A stretch of 64,000 nt of DNA from Clytia hemisphaerica (Eukaryota > Cnidaria > Hydrozoa > Leptothecata > Clytiidae), in assembly GCA_902728285.1 (NCBI GenBank), contig CACVBU010000520.1, positions 187,405-251,404 of the forward strand. The letters run 5' to 3'. Position 1 is the first letter of the stretch, and the number at the start of each line of letters is the position of its first letter. The position numbers and the translations under genes are program-made. This document shows positions 1 through 11,514 of this stretch, piece by piece. The notes beneath the pieces are model-generated. The model did no database searches. It was given only the letters and a program-made list of their open reading frames with translations, and was not told the DNA's origin.

Positions 1-63
1 CCCGGACAGTATATCCTCCACCCCCAATGTACAAACATTTTCTGGAAAAGCCCATTCTCTTAC

Positions 64-3000
64 CCCATCTTTGTTTTGATTGACGATTGAACCACCTCCA
101 AGTCCGATTGACCTAACGTCCGGCATCCGAAAATTCGTGTTCACGCCTGCTACCTAAGACGGAAGACATCAAAGTTACAGCTTTAATAACAACCTTTTTA
201 CAGTACAATATATCATCTGGATATATCAACAATTATCATTGCACTTCAAATGGCCGATTGACTTAACTATAATGATTACACCTAAAGTGTAAACTGAAAA
301 ACAACATAAATAGAGAAGGCTCGTGTTTGCGATACCGTCATAGAAAGAAGTTTTCTTGGGAATTCATTACCGGTCCCCCAAAAGCTCACTCTCTCAGGCA
401 AGACATCTTTTGTTCAACAAACTTCTGAACCTAGACATAAATATTTATCCACTAAGCCCTTCTAAGCTCTTCAACCTTTTGTTGTACTGTGATCCAGAAT
501 TACCTTTCAACATAAATAACATAATAATTAATCTTGTCATTGAATTTATTCTTGACTCTGAAAGGTTTAGCGGTGCCTTATTTTAGTTTGATTATCTCCT
601 TACATAGCTCTAATATATATTTTTTCTTTTAGAGATGGTTTTTTCTTTAAGTTTTTCTTTTATTTTATAGTTTAGTACCCCTGGCGATATCACTTAGTGC
701 CTTGCGGGGGAGGAGCTATCTATTTTTCTGTGTTCGTTTTGTAAGTAGTATATGTTCGTAAGTGTAATGTAGTTTCTCAAATTATAAAGAAAAAAAGAAG
801 AAAAAAAAAAGGCTCACTGCGCCACTAGGGTAGATAGGTGTATTGAGAAGACTCACCTTGACTCTTGTTGAAGCTTCACGGGGGAAACCGTTGACTAAAA
901 CACCGACATCTGTTGACGTACCACCGATGTCGACGATAATTGCGTTTTTAAGTGACGATAAATGTACGGCACCTCGCATACTGTTCGTGGCACCCGATGA
1001 AAAGGTGAAGACTGGAAAGTCCAACGTCTGCTGCTCACTGTTGAGGAAGAAAACTTCATAAAAAAAGAGGTATTACAATCTTAATCCAATCACGATTATC
1101 AAAAATCAAAACATTGCAAAAATTATTTCAGTTTACATTTTAGTGCACACCATTTGCAGGATACCCTTGGGATTACTATAATCAAAGACGTTTGGTCTTA
1201 TATATTTTTCAGAAAAGAGCCCAAATTACCTGATAAGTGTACCATCGTTTTGTGTGAAAAAAACCGGACACTTCAAACCAATATCGGACAAAGCTGTCCG
1301 AAAACCGGATATGGTTTTACGACACAACTCTTTCAAACTTTCATTCAAAATGGTAGCATTTTCACGTTCTAACAAACCAAGGTAACCAAGGGAACAGGAT
1401 GTTGTGTATGTCAATTCTGGTGCATGCGTTTTGATCAAGTTTTCGACAACTTTCTCTTGAGAATCATCCATAGGGGAAAAGATACCTGGTTGAGAGTGAG
1501 AAATGAGATACATCCGATATGACAGTAAAAAGGTAAAATACACAGGTTGCAAAATTAAAGTCTGAAGACAAATTACGCTTTTACTCGAAATTTTTATGTG
1601 CTTTTTACATGACATTTATTTCTGATTGGTTCGAATTTATTGAAACTAATAAAATTATCAGCTGTAATCGTATATTGTATATTTTATCTTTAGACCAAGT
1701 TCAGACATTACTGCTCCGTATCGTTCCAAAACGAAACGGTTCCGAAACTTTTGTGAGCGTCAAAATTCGAAACGTCAAAAAAGAACACGTTACAAAGCAA
1801 AACAGATCGAAACGGCTTTGCTTAACTATCTTATCGGAACGGAACTGTTCCGTTTTCTTGCTCCGAAACGTTCCGAAACAAATACCAACACTCTCGATCC
1901 TTAAAGGAAACCGTACCGGAACGAAACGGAACCGAAACGTCTGAACATGGGCTTAAACAGCACTTACCAGAGATGGCAACATGTTTGACACCGTTTTGTT
2001 GAATCTTTTTGATAACATCAATAATTTCTTTTTCATCAATTTGTGTGATGACTCTTCCATCGAACTCAAAACCACCATTCACCAAATAACATTCACCGTC
2101 TATCTGCAAATGAAGATTTTTGTTGAGAGAAAACCAAAGGTTACAATCATGGTCGAAATATATTGAAATTTTAGTGTATTTTCACGTTTTTCAGAATTTA
2201 AAGTTCAGACGAGAATTGCTATTTTAACACTTCCACATTCTTTCATTGAATAATTCGATTTTGGAGGGGTTCGTTGGCTTCTGGGCTATATTCAAAGCCA
2301 TGTTGGAGCAAATTGTTGAGCTTTTAAATCCTGAGATCCTAAGGTCCTAGTCTTGGATCTAAAGTCTCGTGTTAAAACTCTACTTTTCAACTGTAGTTTA
2401 ACACGCTTAAAAATCATTTGTGGTGTTTAAAATTTCACAGGGAAATCCCCTTTGTCTCAAATATTTTGATGTGACTTAAGGCTTTTTTACCCTGAAAATA
2501 AAGTGAAAAGTAAAATTCTTATTTTTCTAAAAGCTTAAAATTAGGCCACTTTAGGTGGTTTGTGATGGATTTAAGCCAAAAAATCGATAAAAAATGGGGT
2601 GCAAAGCATCGGTATGGTCATAACTCAATTTCCAGAAAATGGACTTAAAAAAGCTTTTTTATTTTGATGCGACGACATTTTCTAAAGTGGTTATTATATT
2701 ATGCTTACTTTTTCCTTGAGGTCTTTTGGAAAATCTGAAAAAGGTGGAAGGGCTTGCGAAGACACTCCACATAATCTGATACATGTTGTTTTTGTTAAGC
2801 CAGTCCGTTTAATGACGGCGTTGATGAAGTGGGTTGTACCTATGAAATATGAATAAATAAAAATTTGGGGAATGATTTGAAAAGTCAAGATCATCCTATA
2901 GTCAAGTAAAGAGCTTCCAAAATAAATAATGCAAGATTTCAACCCATTCTTAGCACACAAATCATTTTTGAAAAGTTGTTTTTTGTTTTTGTTTTGTTTT

Positions 3001-3860
3001 CAAAATTCAAAGTAGCATCAAAGCTTTTTACAAGCCAAAAAATGAATCTGGCTGAATCTAGTATCATGGACTATGGAGAGCTAGTTTTTATAATATTTAT
3101 TAGGCCAGAAGCTTTACAGTGTGATTTAAAAGATTCAGTCTTCAAGATAAATTATCATTTATAAAAGTTAAAATTTAAAACAATAATATTAATGCAGATC
3201 ACAATTTGCTGAAATTTGAGACAAAATGTCACTTTCTGATATGTGACAAACAGAAACCCTGTCAAAAACTGATTAAGAACTTCTTATTCTGAATGAATTC
3301 TTAAATAAATATTTATTTGTAAGTCTGATGATTGTCGTTGGGCATGAAACTTAAAGTAATGCACTTTTCTTAACTTCGAAATTTTGAAATAATTTATGAA
3401 TTTCGCTCTACATAGTATTGAACACTCTCATGAATGATGTTCAAAAACAATATATGAAGTCTCAAAACTCACCAATACCGATCCTGTGTTTTTTTTTTTT
3501 TAACATTATAATTTTGATTAATTAGCTCTAAGTAGTATCGAGCACTCTCATGAATGATGTTCATAAATATTATATTAGACGGAGGATCGAGACAAAAATA
3601 CCATTAGATGCTAGAAATTCTCGAAAACAATACACAAAGTCTCAACACTCACCAATACTGATTCTGGTGATTTCATTTCGAATATTTGGATGGCCATTCT
3701 CTTCTGTATTCTTCAACGATTTCTCAATGGATTGAATAACACCGTCAATGATGTTTGGAGTTGTTGATGATTTGTTCCAACCGACAACTTTGTGACCTTG
3801 AACGATCGCCACATCTGTGTTTGTCCCTCCTACATCTATCCCAATCACGAATGATGACAT
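64..3860 (-). CDS. Hydantoinase/oxoprolinase-family ATPase, N-terminal part (6 exons, continues past left edge)
   Basis: Exons in transcript order: 3860-3653, 2839-2709, 2103-1968, 1485-1230, 1037-857, 153-64. All have GT..AG borders and matching phase, giving 334 uninterrupted residues. Start ATG is at 3860-3858, followed at once by the hallmark motif GIDVGGTNTDVAIV (phosphate-1 loop of the actin-like ATPase fold). Later landmarks are IGTTHFINAV, LCGVSSQALPPFSDFP, VAISGIFSPMDD, VDIGGTSTDVGVL (second phosphate loop) and FRMPDVRSIGLGGGS, in the order expected for the HyuA-type family. Known members use ATP to open or carboxylate cyclic amides or ketones (5-oxoprolinase, hydantoinase A, acetone/acetophenone carboxylases). 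The N-terminal wording is closer to microbial HyuA-like proteins than to animal 5-oxoprolinase, so the substrate is unknown. The catalytic C-terminal half lies left of position 1. Introns hold a LINE fragment, a GGAACG-rich MITE and a Q-family repeat. Confidence 0.9.
344..811 (+). mobile_element. 5'-truncated LINE (CR1/L2-like) 3' end in intron 5 of the hydantoinase-like gene
   Basis: Positions 344-586 read openly and end in residues resembling the C-terminus of CR1/L2-type reverse transcriptases (LLLYCDPELPFNINN, then a FILDSERF ending), where family members typically end with LYG(N/D)xxLPxxxN and a final xxRF. A stop lies at 341-343 and nothing upstream continues the frame, so this is a 5'-truncated, dead copy. 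The following ~220 bases would be its 3' UTR, ending in an A/G-rich tail around 786-811. It lies antisense to the host gene. Family assignment rests on about 30 residues. Confidence 0.5.
1690..1957. mobile_element. MITE-like inverted repeat rich in GGAACG/CGTTCC (intron 3)
   Basis: The two ends are imperfect inverted copies (GTTCAGAC near 1699 against GTCTGAAC near 1939), and the interior is a run of GTTCCGAAAC / GGAACGAAACGG words readable on both strands. Non-coding. The right end lies within about 15 bases of the splice donor of exon 3 at 1967. Confidence 0.55.
2141..2402 (-). repeat. Family Q repeat, partial copy (intron 2)
   Basis: Starts ACAATCATGGTCGAAATATA and carries, in inverse order, the segments also found at 16966-17306 and 48747-49362: an ATTCGATT block, the AGCCA/ATATAGCC block, a GGATCC-type block and a TTAAAACTCTAC block. 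Diverged, non-coding. Confidence 0.5.
3401..3490 (-). repeat. Decayed duplicate of the exon 1/intron 1 junction
   Basis: This segment repeats 3521-3670, sharing CACTCTCATGAATGATGTTC and the block that holds the exon 1 splice donor. On the minus strand it still reads ATCGGTATTG|GTGAGT, so an intact-looking donor plus a few exonic bases survive about 190 bases into intron 1. About 65 bases present in the 3521-3670 copy are missing here. Confidence 0.65.
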
Positions 3861-5496
3861 TTTCAATATTCTTTATAACTATTTGGAAAATCTCTTATTT
3901 ATTTTGCAATGAAAATGTACTAAAAATCAACTCTTTTAAGAACAAGGATCTTGAAAAAGGTCAAAATATTGAAGAATTTATGAACAACACTTAGCATGGA
4001 ATGACTGAAATTTTTAACCAATTTAAGCACTAAAGTGGTAAAATAGAGGCCTTTAAAATACTTAAATATTGCCCTTTAAATTAGAACAGGATTGGAAAAA
4101 TTTGAAGTCCAAAGTGCATAGTAAATAAGAACAGCCTGGCCTCAGTAAGGTTTATGATGAAGAAGTGTAAAAAGTGTTGTGGTCTATCACAACAGCCAAT
4201 TGTAGAAGAAATCACCAAACAACCAGTATTCATGATATGCACCACTGCAATGAATTCACGAAATTATGCAACTTTTCTGTTTTGTTCTACCCAATACGTC
4301 ACTTTTTCTATTGTTTAAGTGACGTATTGGGTGGAATATTGTCAAAGTTTTCAGAAGACTCTCCAGTGGTGCATATCATGAATTAAAACATAATCACAAT
4401 ACTTTAACATGATAAAATTTCTTTCTTCTATTCTAAAATCAAGCTCTTCTGAGTCAATAATTGTTCAAACAAACTGATATTATATTATCCCTAGGAGCCT
4501 GAATAATTCATGTCTTTAAAAACACATTGCTTGTATACCTGATTTGCAGAAAACACTTTTGAACAGTTTTTACAATTTCTAGAAGCACCGAAGGTCCTGT
4601 TGAAGCCCACTGTTAAAACATTTTTTCCCGATTTTCACACTCAATTTTTATCTGATTGGTTCTGACAGGACAGTGCAAGAGCTTCGAAATCATCTTGAAA
4701 AATACCTTGAACACCAGAGGAAAGACTGAATGGTTCAGAAACTTGCTGGTGTTTCAGGTAATGCATTTTGGCTTGGATTTTGTGGAGAAAATTGAGATTG
4801 ATTTATGGAAATCCCAAGAACACAAAAAATGCTGAAAACGCACCACCTCGAGAGGAGGTAAGGTGTTTTTGGAAAACTTTTTTGCCAAAAACACCAAAAA
4901 AAGCATGAAAGGTTCCGAAAAAGTGTTTCAGACAAAGTGTTTCAGGGATTTTGGGACTTTTTGGACATGAAAGGTTCAGGCTCTAGCTTTTATCAGTGAA
5001 GATCTTATCCTGATTCTAAGATTTAGAGAAAACATCAGCTTTTTGCTGATTTTGGCCTTGATTGACAAAAACCCATACACGTTTTTTTTAATAAGGAACA
5101 CGTTTATGAGGAACTTGAGGCTGAGAATAAGAAAACACATCAAGGAATGGAAAGTTAGACTTGAACTTGCACACAAGTATGGACGAAACAGCATTCAATA
5201 AACGTATTTTTCTGTACTGTAGTAAATTGTTATAATTATACAAAAGTTACATACTTAGCAAACCCAATCTCAGCAGCTTTTCCGAGATTTGTAAAATAGC
5301 TAAGTCGGCAAAAAAACAATTAAATAAATACTTACAAAATCAGATACTGTAGTTTATCATTGTAACAGCCCCGTATTTGGATCATTATATCATGGGCGCA
5401 AAATAAGGCGGTTAACAGGTTAACTAAGTAGCGCCCTTGGCCATGATTGCCGTCTCATATCTGTATTCACCCGCGCGAGAACGCAAGTTAATCATT
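3861..5496. other. Intergenic stretch with one strong hairpin, no gene seen
   Basis: Upstream of the hydantoinase-like gene. AT-rich, all frames broken. Apart from the inverted repeat at 4228-4383 and a short GGTGTTTTTGG / CCAAAAACACC dyad near 4860-4900, I see no coding or RNA signal. The motif AGGAACNTGAGGCTGAGAAT near 5103 recurs in diverged form near 23970-24040. Confidence 0.5.
4228..4383. mobile_element. Short palindromic MITE (hairpin)
   Basis: The outer arms ATTCATGATATGCACCACTG (4228-4247) and its perfect complement (4364-4383) enclose a second perfect 15-bp stem, ACCCAATACGTCACT / AGTGACGTATTGGGT. The two stems are separated by non-palindromic sequence, as in a MITE with a nested hairpin. 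No target duplication could be delimited. Confidence 0.6.
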
Positions 5497-6014
5497 TTTT
5501 CTCACGCACTAAAGGGGAAAACGAAAGTGATCGATATTCTTTGAAGGAAGAACATCAGAAAAAAAACCCATCGACCAAAATGATATATTTTGTGGTTGGT
5601 TGAGAATTGATCCTATGAAGATGAAAAATTTTACCAATGCATTTTTTTTGGAACTCTAAAAAACTCTATTTTTGATCTTCCTTAAGCTAAAGAGGTTGTG
5701 GGATTTGGGTTAGCGAGGCAAAAATTGCTAAAAAGCTGGTAAAATTGTAATCCTCAAATATTGAAGTTCCAGCTGCACTGAAATTCTCTGGAAAAATAAG
5801 GAACTCAAGGCGAACTTAAGGTTCCTTATTAAAAAAAACCTGTAATCTTTTTTAGCTCACGGGAAGGACAAAAAGAATTGTCAATTTTTTTCTACTTCAC
5901 AGGAGCCATTCTCAACCTCAAACGACATCTTTTTGTTGATGGGCTTTTTTAGTAAGTTTTACCTTCGGAGAATATCGATCACTTTTGTTTTCCCCTGAAG
6001 TCTGTTAGAGAAAA
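5497..6014. mobile_element. MITE with ~90-bp imperfect terminal inverted repeats
   Basis: The ends match in inverse orientation: AGGGGAAAACGAAAGTGATC with ATATTCT on the left, AGGGGAAAACAAAAGTGATC with ATATTCTC on the right complement. The match continues inward through the GAAGG, CCCATC and TTGAGAAT blocks. Non-coding, about 0.5 kb. Confidence 0.65.
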
Positions 6015-6253
6015 TATATTAGGCTTGGGCTCCCTAGGCTGGCGGCCTGAACTCATAGACTTGCTTTTGTTTTGTATAATTTAATATAAGGTAACATAAT
6101 TTATGAAAAAATAATAAATTTTTTGTTTATATTTTCAGGTATATACCGTAGCATTGTGTAATGTCGACATACCTTGTCTTATTCCACCATAGCAACTATC
6201 TGGTCTGCAAAGTAGCTACGAGTAGTTAGAGTGATTTTTCAAAACAGCTTATT

Positions 6254-6950
6254 CCTCGGGCAACTTAATGCATGTCCCGGAATTGCATTAATTTTTCCGC
6301 CCCAGTTCCAGTCCCTAAACCATAACCAACTATACATTTTTGGAAGCGTATTTGGATGTACAATACCGTATTCGGTGTAACTTAAATTCTTTCTCAGTAT
6401 AATTAGAGATATCTTAAGAAAACCTGATTATGACGTCATAATTGATGACGTCATAAATACAAAAAGTTGAATATCTCGAGGAATATAAATCAAAACTTAA
6501 TGAAATTCGGACCAGTGATAAAGTACATTAAGATGTTTCAAAAAGTTTTAAAAGTATTTCCTAAAATTAATGACGTCAGCAGAAATTGCAAGAATTCGAA
6601 CTTTTGCGATAAAATGCTGACATCAGCAAATTTTCAAATTTTTTAAAATAAATTCTCCTCTTCTTGATGAGTTCTATCATTGGTCCAAATTTCATAAAAT
6701 TTTGAATATTATTTCTTGAGATATTCAACTTTTTAAAATTATTACGTCATAAATAATGACGTCATAATCACGTTTTCTTAAAAAAACTCAAATTCTTCTG
6801 AGAAAGAATGTGTAAGTTACATCGAATACGGTATTCTTCATCCAAATACGCTTCCAAAAATGTATAGTTTGTTATGGTTTAGGGACTGGAACTGGGGCGG
6901 AAAAATTAATGCATTTTTGGGACATGTATTAAGTTACCCGAGTCAAGAGG
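6254..6950. mobile_element. Foldback element with ~200-bp arms inside A0
   Basis: The arms begin CCTCGGGCAACTTAATGCAT (left) and CCTCTTGACTCGGGTAACTT (right complement). They share GCATTAATTTTTCCGCCCCA, the phrase TATACATTTTTGGAAGCGTA and TCGAATACGGTATT-type words almost to the centre. The middle carries several TGACGTCAT palindromes. Non-coding. Confidence 0.75.
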
Positions 6951-6975
6951 TTTTATCCATCTTAACAACCAGATA

Positions 6976-7191
6976 CCGTAAATTGGTCTAATATCAACGT
7001 CCCTTGTCTAATTCCAACACCCTTCTTTAGAGACAGGAATAATATGAAAGCTTGAATCACTGATTGAAAAAGAATTATTTCTCTCTGACCCATTAAGCAA
7101 AGTAAAAACGTTTCAACCTTTCTATCAATTTCAGCTAATAAAAAGAGTGTTGAAATTAGAGGAGGGATGTCGACATTAGACCAAGTTACGG
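6976..7191. mobile_element. Family A MITE (A1), TA target duplication
   Basis: Left terminus CCGTAAATTGGTCTAATATC, right complement CCGTAACTTGGTCTAATGTC, flanked by TA at 6974-6975 and 7192-7193. The subterminal region has two direct boxes, GTCTAATRTCRAC and GTCTAATTYCAAC, 20 bp apart. 216 bp, non-coding. Confidence 0.8.
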
Positions 7192-7220
7192 TAGTTACTA
7201 TGGCAGAATTAGACAAAGTA

Positions 7221-7431
7221 CCGTGAGATTGGGTAACTTGCATCAATGGAGGCTAAAATGCATAGCTCTCAAATGAATGATATAAACCTAAATCAAAATA
7301 AAAATGGTAGAGAAGAGCTGCGAGCGGAGCAGCAAAGTTAATTTGTTTTGAAGTTTTGCTGCTTTGATTGGTCAGTCATTTGATGGCTATGCAAGTTTCC
7401 CTCCACTGATGCAAGTTAACTGACTTCACGG
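7221..7431. mobile_element. Family B MITE (B1), TA target duplication
   Basis: Left terminus CCGTGAGATTGGGTAACTTG, right complement CCGTGAAGTCAGTTAACTTG, flanked by TA (7219-7220, 7432-7433) and inserted into the right arm of A0. On the right side the box AACTTGCAT occurs twice 20 bp apart. A second copy lies at 29472-29722. Non-coding. Confidence 0.8.
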
Positions 7432-8095
7432 TATGTCATCATTACACGAAGTTACGGTATGCCACCAAAACATTGACGTCATCATGTGTCATGTAAAGAT
7501 TTTGCATGTAAACAATAGAACTGACAGACTTTAGTGAAAAAAAATAAATAGGAAGCTCTAAGAATCTTACAATGAGGACGCTGAGTCTCAACCTCACGTG
7601 AGGTGAGAATATAGTGATCACAGAAAAATAAGACGCAATCTAAAAATGGTAAATCATATCTTTTTATAAGTGTTCATCAGTTCATTTTGCGAAATAAAGT
7701 GTAGGGGGGGGGGGGATTTGTAGAAATTAACTAGGAACAGGTTCAGCCATTTTCCCAGCTGAGATAATCCAGGCGTAGTTAATCGATATAATCAATAATC
7801 TTGAGTAATTGTTAAATAATTGATAAGTAATCAATGGATTAGATATCGATTAACCGATAGAATCGATAGGTAATCGATACTCAAGATTTTTTCAAAGCTC
7901 GATTATTTATCGATCAATTTTGTCATTGATTGTTTATCGATTATACTTCGATTAAATTAAGTATCAATTAAAAATTGATCGGCTATCGATCACAGCTTTT
8001 GATCGATTACATATCGATCAAAAATTGATTAATCATCGATCAAATAGTTAATCGATCAACTATCGATTTGTGATTGATTATTTATCAGATTTTAG

Positions 8096-9100
8096 GGAGT
8101 GGTACTTTAATTGGATTAAATTTTGCCTTCGCGAGATTAAATTTCTTGAATTTTTGCCATTTTCGCAAAATTAAAAGCAACATTTTTCGCTGATCTTGAT
8201 TGGGATGTACTTTTGAATTGAATCCAGCATAGGGCCTAGAAAAGCTACTACACTCATTTTTTTATAAGCATAGTTTGCCTTTTTTGAGGAGCATTATTAA
8301 TTCGAAAGCGGGCGTTTATTCAAAGTAATACGATCGGTATGAGATTTGGCGAATTCCAGAAATTTTCTTTACTTCATTAAATAGCTTATCTTGGCCCTTT
8401 TCACGCCGGACCTTATTAGCGTTATTTTTGGGCTTGTTGGTGGAATAAGGCCCAGCGTAAAAAGGGCTGGTAATGTCAGTTAGTCACACTAGCGTCCCGC
8501 CAAAATGCGTATCAAAGATTAATGATGCGAAAGCGCTATATCGTTTACTTGACTCTCAAGCGAAGAAATGAGCCGCAAAACTTCTAAGGGGATTCATGAA
8601 AAAATAACCCGGCGCTTTTTAATGAAATTAACATTTTCAAAAACTTTGAGAAATTGCCTAAAATTTGAGCCATAGATGAAAAAATTTGAGCCAAGCCAAC
8701 CTTGAAAACTAATTTGAAGATCAACTTCCCAAGAAAAAGATCTACGGGGGAGGCGGAACCCACCTAGATCCGCGCACCACCGGATAGGCTATCTCCCGGA
8801 AATTTCGCCGGACCTCAAACAATGACCCATTTACATGTGCGGAATTGTTTTTACTTTAGCGTATAAACAAGGTCTTAAAAATCGAAGCGCTGTCTCGGGA
8901 ATTGAATGACAAATTTTGGTTGGTTGATTTTGGCTGCTGCACGTTTTATTTTGTTTCCAACTTTCAATTTTTAATTAATATTGTCTTGCGAACTTGATTC
9001 AAGTAACTCTCATCCTTGTTGTTGAAATGTATCCTGTAGATGACTGATGTTGTTTTTTCTGAAAGCTTAATTTCCTAGTGTGACTAACTGAATGTAGTCA
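8096..9100. other. Interior of M1, no gene seen
   Basis: Starts with a TACTTTAATTGGATTAA block related to the MITE ends at 10016-10281. Then comes mixed sequence with no frame longer than about 60 codons and no recognisable transposase motif. A GC-richer patch at 8745-8815 has no identifiable content. Confidence 0.45.
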
Positions 9101-10015
9101 ATAGTCGGTCACGATCGATATATAATCGATAATGATACGTGATCGAAGATAAGTAAATAATTGATAAGTAATCAATGCATGAACGATATAAGTAATTGAT
9201 GATTGTTAACAATCGATACATGATTGATAAGTAATCAATAGGTTGTATATAGTCGATATGTGATTGATAAGTAATCGATAGCTAGGAAATAATCGATCGC
9301 TGATCAATACTCAAGATTTTTTGAAGGTCTGATTACCTATCGATTCTATCGGTTAATCGATATCTAATCCATCAATTACTTATCGATTATTTATCGATTA
9401 CCGTAAGTTGGTCTAATGTCGACATACGTCTTCTAATTTCGACACCCTTCTTTAGAGATAGGAACCGTAAACGGCCATAACTTGCAACGAAAAACAGCGT
9501 TTTTTGACTAAACGATGCTATATCTTTTAACCTAGAAAAGTTATAGCAATGAAACTTTCACAAAATAAGCTTCTACCTTATTCCTTTTTAGATTACCATA
9601 CATTGATCCAAACAGAAACTTCAATCGAAAACGTCGTTAATCCAAAGATGACCAAAAAATTTTCTTCAAAGTCCACAACTTGCAACGGTGCTAATTTCAT
9701 AACAACAACATACTGAACACGCGCCAACTCTATCACATGAAAAAAATTTGATTTCAACAAATTTTAATAGCATAATTAAAAAATGGCACAACGATGGAGT
9801 GCGTTGTTGTAGACAAAAGACGGATCAATTTGTGAATTACGATTACTTCTCACACATGCAAATTCATAATTGGTTTGGCTTTTTTATGACGATAAGGGAA
9901 CATTTGCAAAAACATCGATAGAAAGACGGGGGGCATTACTAAGCGGAGAAGCTCAGTGTAACGAAGATCTGGGATTTCGTACCCTTCGACGAGTTGAATG
10001 ATTTTTCTACACCCC

Positions 10016-10281
10016 CATCTCAATTAAAGCAAAATAAAGTCTACTTTAATTGGATTAATTTTCGCGAATTTATATTTTCGCTTTTTTGCAAATGTTTGCC
10101 TTTCATTCACGAAAATAAAATCTTGCTAAATTGCGAGAGAAAACTGAGTTGCGAAATTCAATACACGCAAAACTTTTGTTTTGCAATCGCCGATTAGTGA
10201 ATATAAATTCAAAAAAACGAACCTTTTGCCTCGCAAAATTACAGCTTACGAAAATTAATCCAATTAAAGTATGCTGAGATG
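10016..10281. mobile_element. Palindromic MITE, CATCTCA...TTTAATTGGATTAATTTTCG ends
   Basis: The left end and the complement of the right end share CATCTCA and then ACTTTAATTGGATTAATTTT; the left copy carries a ~20-bp duplication of the AATTAAAG block. The interior is composed of TTCGC/GCGAA words. A related terminus lies at 8108. Confidence 0.6.
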
Positions 10282-10498
10282 AAAACGAAATAAAATATTG
10301 AATTAAAAGTTGGGATTACGACGGCAGGTTACGGTAACAAATCAAGGACCATCATCTGTACCTTATCAAAAAATTGGAAATAGCGTATAGATGGATTTCC
10401 ATGAAAATTTTTGAGTGAAAAATGTTGCCGAATTCGCCAAATTTGTAAGGCAAGAAGTCTTCCCTTAACAAAATGGAAAGTTTTATAGAAATATAGTA

Positions 10499-11514
10499 CT
10501 AAAGTCTGTCCAGATATAATTGGCAGTGGAAACAAGAATGCCTGTAACTTTTGATAGTCAAATATAGTTATGGAATTTTTTTTTGCTTGTTTTAGAGAAT
10601 CAAAAGCGCTATATTTGAATGTATTTTTGGTTCAAAAATTCGCGATTTTTAGCGGTTAAATTTGCAATTATAAAATTTGAGCTTTTTTTCTACTTATGCT
10701 ATAATGTTCATTTTTACACCAGTGGTAGTTCAACCTTAGGTTAAAAAGTTTGGTAAATTTCAAGGCAAACAGAAAGGTTCTTCGGAAGATATGGGACCCG
10801 AAATACCCCTTGGTAGCACTTTTCTGTGAAATATCAAATCTCCAACTTATTACTAAAAACGGGGGTAGAGATATGATTGATAAAACAGTTTTTTGATCAT
10901 AACACATTTTATGGGTGATCTCTTTAATGACCCCATAGTCAAACTGTGTTTAGTGTTTTGGGAATTAGCAAAGTTCTTTAATGACTTAAAAATAACAACG
11001 GCAATATAAGTTCATGCTTATCTTTTCAATAAAAACAATTATACTGTAATTCACTTCGTTTCGAAATAATCAATGATACTGTACCAATAATACCAATGCA
11101 CCAACACATTTTCCAACTTTTAATTGCACTGTTCAAAAAAGATAACATAACCCCCGTTTTTAGTAATAAGTTTGGAGATATTTCACAGAAAAGTGCTACC
11201 AAGGGGTATTTCGGGTCCCATATCTTCCGAAGAACTTTTCTGTTTGCCTTGAAATTTACCAAACTTTTTAACCTAAGGTTGAACTACCACTGGTGTAAAA
11301 ATGAACGTTATAGCATAAGTAGAAAAAATGCTCAAATTTTATAATTGCAAATTTAACCGCTAAAAATCGCGGATTTTTGAACCAAAAATACATTCAAATA
11401 TAGCACTTTTGGTTCTCTAAAACAAGCAACAAAAATTTCCATAATTATATTTGACTATCAAAAGTTACAGGCATTCTTGTTTCCACTGCCAATTATATCT
11501 GGACAGACTTTAGA
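10499..11514. mobile_element. Large foldback element, two ~366-bp arms
   Basis: Left arm 10499-10866 and right arm 11150-11514 are inverted copies with only scattered differences, from CTAAAGTCTGTCCAGATATA at the tips to AAAAACGGGGGT at the inner ends, around a ~283-bp loop. The open frames at 10668-10907 (minus) and 11096-11344 (plus) read nearly the same peptide because they lie in mirror-image arms; they are not evidence of a gene. Confidence 0.85.

Larger units (their letters stand above)
6146..7457. mobile_element. Family A MITE (A0), itself invaded by three later elements
   Basis: The left end (CCGTAGCATTGTGTAATGTC from 6146) and the complement of the right end (CCGTAACTTCGTGTAATGAT, ending at 7457) are flanked by TA on both sides (6144-6145, 7458-7459). 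The terminal repeat resumes after each intruder: the foldback element 6254-6950, another family A copy at 6976-7191, and a family B copy at 7221-7431. Removing them leaves about 190 bases, the size of an ordinary family A MITE. Confidence 0.7.

Noticed and set aside
10668-11344. Two open frames with nearly identical peptides on opposite strands
   Set aside because: They lie in the mirror-image arms of one foldback element, so the similarity is a consequence of the inverted repeat.
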